11,558 nucleotides of DNA, taken from Deltaproteobacteria bacterium (lineage in GTDB: Bacteria > Myxococcota > XYA12-FULL-58-9 > JAUUZB01). A program made the translations under genes and the position numbers. The notes below the pieces were generated by a model. That model was given only the letters and a program-made list of their open reading frames with translations. It made no database searches and was not told the origin of the DNA. Shown here in pieces: positions 6,034 to 11,558 of this stretch. The stretch is taken from positions 1 through 11,558 of the forward strand of contig JAUUZB010000037.1 of assembly GCA_030590185.1 (NCBI GenBank), written 5' to 3'. Position 1 is the first letter of the stretch. Every line of letters starts with the position of its first letter.

Positions 6034-7490
6034 ATTCTCCAATCGGGCACCTGATCGAAGCCAACCTTCGCAGCCTCGGCGGACATTAGATCCCGCAGGG
6101 CCTGCTTGACCTCCTCGCTCACCGGCGAGGGCTCCCAGGCGCCCACGGCATTGTCGACCTCGGCCCGGGCGCGCTGCATCAGGGTCGTGCTGCCCTCCTC
6201 GCGCCACCGTCCATAATTGGCCCGGTTGATCACGGGCCCCACGAACAGATGCTCGTCGCGCAGGTGTTTGCGGGTGTGCTTGGCGATCAACAGGTGCTTG
6301 TCCCGCAGCAGCTCCTCGAAGTGCGGCCGGGCCGGGAAGTCCTCCTTGGGCTCGATGCCGCGCACCATGCGCAGGGCCATGCCGCAGAGCTCATTGTCCA
6401 TCACCAACTTCTCGAGGGAAAAGCAGCTCTCGAAGTCGAGCATGCCCGGCCCGGAGACGTTGTTGATGCCGGCGAGGGCCGCGAGGGTGCAGCCCATGCC
6501 GGTCTCCTGGCCGGCCTGGGCATCGAGGCGCTTGGAATCGGACAGACCGATGTAGGCCTGGGTGGGGATGTCGAGGTACTTGCCGATCTGCCCGTAGGCG
6601 CAGTCGAGCATCTGGGTCTCGATGGCGCCCATCGGGGTGGTCTCGTAGCGGATGTCGAAGATCGCCGGCGAGCCGCCATAGAGCATCGGCGCCCCGGGCT
6701 TGCTGAGCTGACTCAACACCACGCCGCTCAAGGTCTCGGCGGTGTGGGCGACCAGGGTCCCGACCAGGGTCACCGGCGACATGAAGCCGGCGAGTGGCAT
6801 GGCGATGAACTCCACCGGGATGCCGTAGCGGGCGCAGTCGGCGACGTTCTGGGAGGTCACGTCGCTGAACTTGAGCGGCGAGGTCGGACAGGCGGAATAT
6901 ATCGTCAGTGGCTTTTCGGCGAGGGCCTGTTCGGACCCACGGATCGCGACCTGCATCTCTTTCATGACCTCGAAGGCCTCGATGGTGAAGGTCCCGGTCA
7001 CCACCGGCTTACGCCCGTAGAGCAGGCTCAAATAGAGGCGCAGGCTGTCGGAGATTGTCCCCGGGACCTCCGCCGGGATCATGCAGGTGCTCTGGGAGGC
7101 GATGAACGGCAACCGATCCACCAGCTTCGCGTAGCGCACGTAGTCGGCGATGGTCGGGTTGCGGATGGTCTCGGTCTCCGCGTCGAGGATGCGAATCGCC
7201 GCCGAGCCCGGGGTGAAGTGCACCTTGTCGCCGGAGAGATCGAGGGCCTCCTCACCACTGACGTCGTAGAGTTTGAAGCCGCTCGGCGCGGTCTTGAGGG
7301 CCTCGTCGATGATGTCGGGCGTGAAGGTGACGTGCTCCTCGGCGGTGTCCACCTCGGCTCCGTGATCGCCGAGCAGGCTGCGCAGCCCCTCGTTGTGGAG
7401 CGTAATGCCGAGGCTGCACAAAACGTCCCGTGCCTCGCTGACGATTCGCTCGATCAGAGCGTCATCTAGGAACTTGATCTGTGGACGCAC
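6030..7490 (-). CDS. MttB superfamily methyltransferase, non-pyrrolysine (quaternary amine:corrinoid methyltransferase candidate)
   Basis: A 486-residue TIM-barrel protein of the trimethylamine methyltransferase (MttB) family. Family-typical stretches are VTFTPDIIDEALKTAPSGF (54-72), KVHFTPGSAA (89-98), TIADYVRYAKLVDRLP (113-128), ETLSGVVLSQL (252-262), LYGGSPAIFD (270-279) and GLSDSKRLDAQAGQETG (315-331), and it has a family-typical length. No in-frame amber codon interrupts the gene, so this is a member without pyrrolysine, like the glycine betaine (MtgB), proline betaine and carnitine demethylases. The substrate cannot be read from sequence. The first step would be methyl transfer from a quaternary amine to the Co(I) corrinoid protein encoded two genes downstream. 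GTG at 7490 has AAGGGAG (7503-7497) with a 6-base spacer. It is first in its operon and overlaps the reactivation-like gene by 4 bases. Confidence 0.93.
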   Translation of the reverse strand: MRPQIKFLDDALIERIVSEARDVLCSLGITLHNEGLRSLLGDHGAEVDTAEEHVTFTPDIIDEALKTAPSGFKLYDVSGEEALDLSGDKVHFTPGSAAIRILDAETETIRNPTIADYVRYAKLVDRLPFIASQSTCMIPAEVPGTISDSLRLYLSLLYGRKPVVTGTFTIEAFEVMKEMQVAIRGSEQALAEKPLTIYSACPTSPLKFSDVTSQNVADCARYGIPVEFIAMPLAGFMSPVTLVGTLVAHTAETLSGVVLSQLSKPGAPMLYGGSPAIFDIRYETTPMGAIETQMLDCAYGQIGKYLDIPTQAYIGLSDSKRLDAQAGQETGMGCTLAALAGINNVSGPGMLDFESCFSLEKLVMDNELCGMALRMVRGIEPKEDFPARPHFEELLRDKHLLIAKHTRKHLRDEHLFVGPVINRANYGRWREEGSTTLMQRARAEVDNAVGAWEPSPVSEEVKQALRDLMSAEAAKVGFDQVPDWRM

Positions 7491-7496
7491 ACGGAT

Positions 7497-7503
7497 CTCC
7501 CTT
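7497..7503 (-). promoter_or_regulatory. Strong ribosome binding site of the MttB-family gene
   Basis: On the minus strand AAGGGAG lies 6 bases before the GTG at 7490. It begins two bases after the U-tract of the ilvE terminator, so the leader downstream of that hairpin is only about 14 bases long. Confidence 0.75.
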
Positions 7504-7504
7504 C

Positions 7505-7531
7505 AAAAAAAAGCGCCGCGATGAGCGGCGC
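7505..7531 (-). terminator. Intrinsic terminator after ilvE (or leader attenuator of the MttB operon)
   Basis: Read on the minus strand, GCGCCGC (7531-7525) pairs perfectly with GCGGCGC (7519-7513) around the 5-base loop TCATC, followed directly by eight U residues (7512-7505). This is a textbook rho-independent terminator 45 bases after the ilvE stop. It also lies only 14 bases upstream of the MttB-family start. Confidence 0.93.
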
Positions 7532-7575
7532 CGGTAGCAGAGAAAAGAGCGGGTTCGGTGAACGCGCCTGGAGCC

Positions 7576-8694
7576 CTAGGGCTCTCCCGCGGCGAGCTCC
7601 TTGACGGACAGACCGTCGATACGCTCGACCCAGCCCCACTCATCCTCCTCCTCGCCACGTTGGAGCCTGGTGAGAAAGTTGTAGAGCCTCTGGGAGAGCT
7701 CGCCGGTCTTGTTGTCGTTGATGGTCACCTCTTCGCCATGGAAGGAGAGCACACCCACCGGCGAGATGACCGCGGCGGTGCCGGTGCCAAACATCTCCTT
7801 GAGCTCACCGGCCTTGGCGAGCTCGATCACCTCGTTGATCGAGATCAAGCGCTCCTCGACCTCGATCCCCCATTTCCTGGCGATGGTGATCACGCTGTCG
7901 CGGGTGATCCCCGGAAGGATCGTGCCACCGAGCGGTGGCGTGACCAGCGTGTCGTTGATGCGCATGAAGATGTTCATGGTGCCGACTTCTTCGATCCAGC
8001 GGTGCTCGATGGCGTCGAGCCAGAGCACCTGCGTGTAGCCGAGAGCCGCGGCCTTCTGCTGGGCGCACAGGGAATGGGCGTAATTGGCGGCGGTCTTTGC
8101 CTCACCGAGGCCACCCTTGACCGCCCGGACGTCCTCCTCCGACACCCAGATCGACACCGGATTGAAACCCTCCGGGTAGTAGGCCCCCACCGGTCCGACG
8201 ATGACGAAGAAGGCGTACTCCTCCCCCGGACGCACGCCGAGGAACGGGTCGGTGGCGATGAGGGTTGGCCGAATGTAGAGGGAGCAGTCTGGATCGTTGG
8301 GGATCCATTCCTTCTCCAGCAGCACCAAGGTCTTGACGGCGCGGCCAAAGGTCTCCTCGTCGATACTCTCCATCATCAAGCGGGCGCAGGACTTGCGCAT
8401 GCGCGCGGCGTTGTCTTGCCAGCGGAACAGGTAGACGCCGTCATCCTTGCCCCGGTACGCCTTGAGCCCCTCGAAGACCTCCTGGCCGTAGTGCAGACAA
8501 ATGGCGGCCGGATCGATGTAGAGCGGCCGGATCGGCTCGATGCGGGTCAGGCGCCAACCGTTCTCGTGGTCGTACTCGGTGGCGAAGAAATGGTCGGTAA
8601 AGTATTTGCCGAAGCCCATGGTGGAGTAGTCAGAGGGCTTGGCACGTCGATGCTGATGCGGGACCCGCTTGATGACGATCTTTCTTCGCGGCAT
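7576..8694 (-). CDS. ilvE: Branched-chain amino acid aminotransferase
   Basis: The 372-residue class IV (fold IV) PLP enzyme interconverts leucine, isoleucine and valine with their 2-oxo acids, using 2-oxoglutarate/glutamate. Visible motifs: HYGQEVFEGLKAYRG (68-82), LYIRPTLIATDPFLGV (139-154), GGLGEAKTAANYA (194-206) with K200 as the PLP lysine, IEEVGTMNIF (234-243) with the conserved Glu, LGGTILPGITRDS (255-267) and GTGTAAVISPVG (303-314). The length and the EVGTMN type place it with the longer, eukaryote-like BCAT subfamily rather than the about 310-residue E. coli type. ATG at 8694 has GGAGG with a 6-base spacer. It is divergent from the CysG-like gene and closed by a strong intrinsic terminator. 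Possible partner of the amino-acid dehydrogenase in the same window. Confidence 0.96.
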   Translation of the reverse strand: MPRRKIVIKRVPHQHRRAKPSDYSTMGFGKYFTDHFFATEYDHENGWRLTRIEPIRPLYIDPAAICLHYGQEVFEGLKAYRGKDDGVYLFRWQDNAARMRKSCARLMMESIDEETFGRAVKTLVLLEKEWIPNDPDCSLYIRPTLIATDPFLGVRPGEEYAFFVIVGPVGAYYPEGFNPVSIWVSEEDVRAVKGGLGEAKTAANYAHSLCAQQKAAALGYTQVLWLDAIEHRWIEEVGTMNIFMRINDTLVTPPLGGTILPGITRDSVITIARKWGIEVEERLISINEVIELAKAGELKEMFGTGTAAVISPVGVLSFHGEEVTINDNKTGELSQRLYNFLTRLQRGEEEDEWGWVERIDGLSVKELAAGEP

Positions 8695-8886
8695 GACCGA
8701 CCTCCGTCGCAGCTTCGTGATGCATTGCCCGAAGCAGCTCCACTGCGGGCGCCGGTTACATACACCGTCGGACCTGGAAGCAAAAGACCTCGACCCGCGC
8801 GAGCATTGATCTACGGCGAACCTTGTGCCATGCGGCGCACGCGCTCAGGTCCAGACGAGAGGCGCGGGCGCGAGCTCGGAAGCAAC
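8695..8886. other. Divergent intergenic region between ilvE and the CysG-like gene
   Basis: The ilvE ribosome binding site (GGAGG, 8705-8701 on the minus strand) lies here. The promoters of both divergent genes are expected in this stretch, but no convincing sigma-70 pair, operator or riboswitch is visible. The plus frame is open through the region with an upstream ATG at 8830, but the sequence before MYPVM does not look like the family. Confidence 0.5.
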
Positions 8887-10680
8887 ATGTACCCGGTAAT
8901 GTTGAGTATTAACGGCCGCCAATGCCTCGTGGTGGGCGGCGGCGGGGTCGCGTTGCGCAAGGTCGAGGGGCTTCTGGCTGAGGAAGCGCTCGTCACCGTG
9001 ATCGCCCGCGAGCCGGTCGAGGCGTTGAGCGAGATGGCCGGGGCGGGACGGATCACCCTCGAGCGACGGGCCTACGCCCCGGGCGAGGCCACCTCTTATG
9101 CCCTGGTCTTTGCGGCCACCGACGATCGCGAGGTCAACCGCAGGGTGTTCGAGGAGGCGAGCGCGGCGCGCACCTGGGTCAACGTGGCCGACGATCCCGA
9201 GCTATGCACCTTCCACCTCCCAGCCCGCGTGGTGCGTGGCGCCTTTCAGCTCGCCATCGGTTCGGCTGGCGAGGCGCCGTTTGTGGTCCGCCGCCTGCGC
9301 CGACTGCTCGAGCGCCGCTTTGGCCAGGAGTGGCACGAGTGGATCAAGTCGGCCTCGCGCTTTCGCGACTCGGTACGCACCGCAGCGCTGTCGCGGGTGG
9401 AGCAGGAGGAGCTCTACGACACCTTCTTTGCCGCCACGGTCGACGAGGATCGTCTCGAGGCCCGGGTACCCACAGCCGAGGAAGAAGCCGAGTGGCTCGG
9501 GCACGAGGTCCAACACACGACACCAACAGAGACGGCAGGCGCAGCCCTCGAGCCAACCCCGGAGGCTGGTTTGGTCTCCCTGGTGGGCGCCGGTCCCGGT
9601 GACCCGGGTCTGCTCACCCTGCGCGGTCGAGCGCGTCTGCTCGCCGCCGACGCCATCGTTTACGACCGCCTCGCCGCACCGGCGCTGCCCTGCGACCTGC
9701 CTGGCCACATCGAGTTGCGCAGCGTCGGCAAGGAAGCCGGCAAGCACCCGGTGCCTCAGGAAGAGATCACGGCGCTCATGGTGCGCCTCGCCAAGCAGGG
9801 CAAACGGGTGGTGCGCTTCAAGGGCGGCGACCCGTACATCTTCGGCCGCGGTGGCGAAGAGGCGACGGTGCTCCAGGAGAACGGCGTCCCCTTTGAGGTC
9901 ATTCCCTGCGTCACCGCGGGCGTTGCGATCTCTGCCTACGCCGGCATCCCGGCCACCTATCGCGGCGACGCGGTGCGCCTCACCTTGGTCACCGCCCACG
10001 AGAGCTCCAAGCGCGGCGGACCCCAGGTGCGCTGGGATCTCATGGCGCAGGACCCGGCCGCCACCCTGGTTGGCTACATGGGGCTCACGGCCTTGCCGAA
10101 GGTGGTGGAGTCCTTGCTGGCGGCGGCCATGGATCCGGAAACCCCGGCCGCCGTGATCGAGCGCGGCACCACCTCCGGCCAACGGGTGGTGCGCAGCACC
10201 CTGGCAAAGCTTCCCCAGGCAGCGATCGACGGCGGCATCGAGCCGCCGGCCCTGTTCATCATCGGCAAGACCGTGCGCCACGCCGCGACCCTCGATTGGT
10301 TCAGCAAGCGGCCGCTGTTTGGCGAGCGGCTCGGCATCTTCAAACCGGAGGCGGCGCTGCTCGAACCGCTCGAGCTCGCCGGCGCCGAGGTGCTCGATGT
10401 CGCCTTGCCCATCACCCCCGTTGCCCGCGTCTCGATCAACGCCTTGCCGCTCACCGGCTGGCTGGTGACCAATCTCGCCGAGGTGGATGCCCTCGAGGAG
10501 GAGCGCGACACCCCGAGCTTCGGACCGAAAATGGTCGCCTGGTGCGCCGACGGCGAGGTCGCTGGCTACGCCCGGGAACGCGGTTGGCGCGAGGTAGAAA
10601 ACCTCGCCGGTACCCTGACCCCAGAAAAACTAATCGCCGCCATGCGTGAGCGCCGGGCTCGCGCGACGGCGTCACCGTGA
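8887..10680 (+). CDS. cysG: CysG-like fusion: precorrin-2 dehydrogenase + uroporphyrinogen-III C-methyltransferase + HemD-like C-terminal segment
   Basis: The 597-residue protein would act in tetrapyrrole synthesis, toward siroheme and the cobalamin precursor precorrin-2. Residues 1-about 200 are the precorrin-2 dehydrogenase/ferrochelatase (Met8/CysGB) part: CLVVGGGGVALRKVEGLL (13-30) binds NAD, ATDDREVNRRVF follows, and NVADDP (99-104) holds the conserved catalytic Asp. Residues about 228-470 are the S-adenosylmethionine-dependent methyltransferase (SUMT/CysGA): SLVGAGPGDPGLLTLRG (231-247), FKGGDPYIFGRGGEE (311-325), VTAGVAISAYAGIPATYRG (342-360), LVGYMGL (394-400), PPALFIIGKTV (453-463). 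E. coli CysG stops at about 457 residues; here about 125 more follow, with a KRPLFGERLGI entry typical of CobA-HemD fusions and a shrunken HemD-like segment. ATG at 8887 is chosen because family members begin close to YPVxL; GGAA lies 5 bases upstream. adk follows 14 bases later. Confidence 0.94.
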   Translation: MYPVMLSINGRQCLVVGGGGVALRKVEGLLAEEALVTVIAREPVEALSEMAGAGRITLERRAYAPGEATSYALVFAATDDREVNRRVFEEASAARTWVNVADDPELCTFHLPARVVRGAFQLAIGSAGEAPFVVRRLRRLLERRFGQEWHEWIKSASRFRDSVRTAALSRVEQEELYDTFFAATVDEDRLEARVPTAEEEAEWLGHEVQHTTPTETAGAALEPTPEAGLVSLVGAGPGDPGLLTLRGRARLLAADAIVYDRLAAPALPCDLPGHIELRSVGKEAGKHPVPQEEITALMVRLAKQGKRVVRFKGGDPYIFGRGGEEATVLQENGVPFEVIPCVTAGVAISAYAGIPATYRGDAVRLTLVTAHESSKRGGPQVRWDLMAQDPAATLVGYMGLTALPKVVESLLAAAMDPETPAAVIERGTTSGQRVVRSTLAKLPQAAIDGGIEPPALFIIGKTVRHAATLDWFSKRPLFGERLGIFKPEAALLEPLELAGAEVLDVALPITPVARVSINALPLTGWLVTNLAEVDALEEERDTPSFGPKMVAWCADGEVAGYARERGWREVENLAGTLTPEKLIAAMRERRARATASP

Positions 10681-10684
10681 CAGT

Positions 10685-10688
10685 GGAG
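10685..10688 (+). promoter_or_regulatory. Ribosome binding site that decides the adk start
   Basis: GGAG lies 3 bases before the ATG at 10692 and 6 bases before the ATG at 10695. The second spacing is normal, and it gives the family-typical N-terminus MNLILLGPPG. A GTG at 10677, overlapping the upstream stop, has no such support. Confidence 0.7.
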
Positions 10689-10694
10689 CAAATG

Positions 10695-11339
10695 ATGAAT
10701 CTGATTCTGTTGGGCCCCCCAGGCGCAGGCAAAGGCACCCAGGCCGAGCGCATCGTCGAGGACTATAAAGTGCCGCAAATCTCCACCGGCGACATGCTGC
10801 GCACCGCGGTCAAGGCCGGCTCGCCCATGGGCACCAAGGCCAAGGGCTTCATGGACGCCGGCAAGTTAGTGCCGGACGAGGTGGTGGTCGGGATCGTCAA
10901 CGAACGCATCGCCAAGGATGACTGCAAGGGCGGCTTCATGCTCGACGGCTTCCCGCGCAACACCAGCCAGGCGGATGCCCTCGGCGCCATGCTCGATGCG
11001 GCCAAGATCGGAATCGACCACGTGGTCTGCATCAAGGTCAACGACGACGAGCTGGTCTTGCGGCTCAGCGGCCGGCGCACCTGCAAGAACAACTGCGGCG
11101 CCTCCTTCCACGTCAAGTTCAAGCAGCCCAAGAAGGATGGCGTGTGCGATAAGTGTGGCGGCGAGCTCTACCAGCGCGATGACGACAAGGAGACGCCGAT
11201 CCGCTCGCGCCTCAAGACCTACGCCGATCAGACCCAACCGCTGATCGACTATTACGAGAAGCAGGGGACCCTGCGTCCGATCGATGGCGTCGGCGCCATG
11301 GACGAGGTCTACGGGCGCGTCAAGGGCGTCCTCGCCTGA
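10695..11339 (+). CDS. adk: Adenylate kinase, long form with Cys4 zinc LID domain
   Basis: The 214-residue cytoplasmic kinase catalyses ATP + AMP = 2 ADP. The P-loop is GPPGAGKGT (7-15), followed by ISTGDMLR (29-36) and FMLDGFPRN (81-89) for AMP binding; SGRRT (125-129) opens the LID. The LID has four cysteines (C130, C134, C151, C154), in the zinc pattern of many Gram-positive and deltaproteobacterial enzymes. The first pair is spaced C-x3-C (CKNNC) rather than the usual C-x2-C. The DDDKETPIRSRL and QTQPLIDYY segments complete the family signature. It lies 14 bases after the CysG-like gene on the same strand and may share its transcript. The stop codon lies inside the first copy of a 25-bp tandem repeat. 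Confidence 0.97.
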   Translation: MNLILLGPPGAGKGTQAERIVEDYKVPQISTGDMLRTAVKAGSPMGTKAKGFMDAGKLVPDEVVVGIVNERIAKDDCKGGFMLDGFPRNTSQADALGAMLDAAKIGIDHVVCIKVNDDELVLRLSGRRTCKNNCGASFHVKFKQPKKDGVCDKCGGELYQRDDDKETPIRSRLKTYADQTQPLIDYYEKQGTLRPIDGVGAMDEVYGRVKGVLA

Positions 11340-11430
11340 GGCCGACGTGGCCCCCCTCGGCTGAGGTCGGTACGGACGTCCTCGGCTGAGGCCGGCGTGG
11401 CCCCCCTCGGCTGAGGTCGGCGCGGCCCCA
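11331..11430. repeat. 25-bp tandem repeat, four copies, starting in the 3' end of adk
   Basis: Units begin at 11331, 11356, 11381 and 11406, exactly 25 bp apart, each starting CTCGSCTGAGG. Copies 1 and 3 resemble each other most (GCCGRCGTGGCCCCC), as do 2 and 4 (start of the GTCGG type), so a 50-bp unit was probably duplicated. Copy 1 encodes the last residues and stop codon of adk; the others lie in the intergenic region. Confidence 0.9.
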
Positions 11431-11432
11431 TG

Positions 11433-11454
11433 GAGCCGCCTGCCTCGGCGGCTC
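11433..11454. terminator. Hairpin between adk and the convergent right-edge gene, probable bidirectional terminator
   Basis: GAGCCGCC (11433-11440) pairs perfectly with GGCGGCTC (11447-11454) around a 6-base loop. It lies between two converging genes and touches the stop codon of the right-hand one. There is no clear U-tract on either strand, so efficiency is uncertain. Confidence 0.6.
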
Positions 11455-11558
11455 ACCCACCCTTCTTGATCAACGCGGTCAGCTCCTCGCGGGTCACCCC
11501 GAGTCGCGCCGCGGTCTGCCGCGCCAGGGATGTCTCCGCCACTCCCGGAACGAAGCCA
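11453..11558 (-). CDS. C-terminal 34 residues of a protein with a helix-turn-helix-like end (rest beyond right edge)
   Basis: The minus-strand frame is open from the right edge to a TGA at 11455-11453 and reads ...SLARQTAARLGVTREELTALIKKGG, with strong GC bias in third positions as expected for a real gene here. The pattern AARLGVTREELTALIKK looks like a Fis-type helix-turn-helix, as found at the C-terminus of sigma-54-dependent activators and related regulators. With only 34 residues, neither the family nor the function can be settled. Confidence 0.7.
   Translation of the reverse strand, partial: GFVPGVAETSLARQTAARLGVTREELTALIKKGG

Noticed and set aside
6034..6207. N-terminal extension of the MetH reactivation-like protein
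   Set aside because: It would overlap the MttB-family gene by about 180 bases and reads as Arg/Gly-rich shadow sequence. The GTGA overlap at 6033 is a normal operon junction.
6249..7469. 406-codon plus-strand frame opposite the MttB-family gene
   Set aside because: It is a His/Gly/Leu/Ala-rich antisense shadow with no start context and no family resemblance.
6030..7490. Pyrrolysine-containing trimethylamine methyltransferase
   Set aside because: The frame is continuous with no in-frame amber codon, and no pyrrolysine system genes are in the window.
8725..8762. TTGCCC followed by TTACAT/TACATA as a promoter for the CysG-like gene
   Set aside because: The spacing between the boxes is about 25 bases, too long for a sigma-70 promoter.
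7558..8886. Upstream extension of the CysG-like frame across ilvE (would give a 1040-residue protein)
   Set aside because: This part is antisense to ilvE and has no family resemblance. The precorrin-2 dehydrogenase family begins at MYPVML, so the gene starts at 8887.
11331..11430. Possible CRISPR array at the 25-bp repeats
   Set aside because: The units abut with no spacers and differ slightly from each other; it is a simple tandem duplication.

Overview
The window is GC-rich DNA, densely packed with genes and frequent GTG starts. It probably comes from a myxobacterium-like or other deltaproteobacterial-type genome. The best clues are a secreted Cys-rich lipoprotein ending in a formylglycine-generating-enzyme-like (SUMF1) domain, a style of protein common in Myxococcota and relatives, and a corrinoid methyltransferase cluster of the kind found in anaerobic or metabolically flexible deltaproteobacteria. 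The taxonomic call is an inference from gene content only.

Layout, left to right. (1) Positions 1-2174, minus strand: a tight three-gene run made of a Cys-rich DUF1847 protein, the SUMF1-domain lipoprotein and a secreted TPR-like protein cut by the left edge. The last two are coupled by a TGATG overlap. (2) 2329-3639, plus strand: a Glu/Leu/Phe/Val-type amino-acid dehydrogenase, divergent from group 1. (3) 3640-3763: a convergent gap filled by a nested inverted-repeat element whose right end supplies the stop codon of the next gene. (4) 7490-3764, minus strand: a compact four-gene operon. In order of transcription it encodes an MttB-family methyltransferase without pyrrolysine, a protein resembling the MetH reactivation domain, a corrinoid-binding protein and a homocysteine S-methyltransferase. 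(5) 8694-7576, minus strand: ilvE, ending in a textbook intrinsic terminator that lies directly against the ribosome binding site of group 4. (6) 8887-11339, plus strand: a three-part CysG-like siroheme/precorrin-2 synthase, followed closely by adenylate kinase. (7) 11331-11454: a 25-bp tandem repeat that begins inside the 3' end of adk, then a hairpin, then the C-terminus of a convergent HTH-type protein at the right edge.

How the genes fit together. The most striking unit is group 4. It looks like cobalamin-dependent methionine synthase (MetH) taken apart into free-standing modules: homocysteine-binding, B12-binding and activation. The folate-binding module is replaced by an MttB-family enzyme. 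The simplest reading is methyl transfer from a quaternary amine (a betaine-like donor) through a corrinoid protein to homocysteine, giving methionine without methyl-tetrahydrofolate. This is inference, but every module is recognisable. The CysG-like enzyme makes precorrin-2, which could feed siroheme and corrinoid synthesis. The amino-acid dehydrogenase and IlvE both act on branched-chain or related amino acids.
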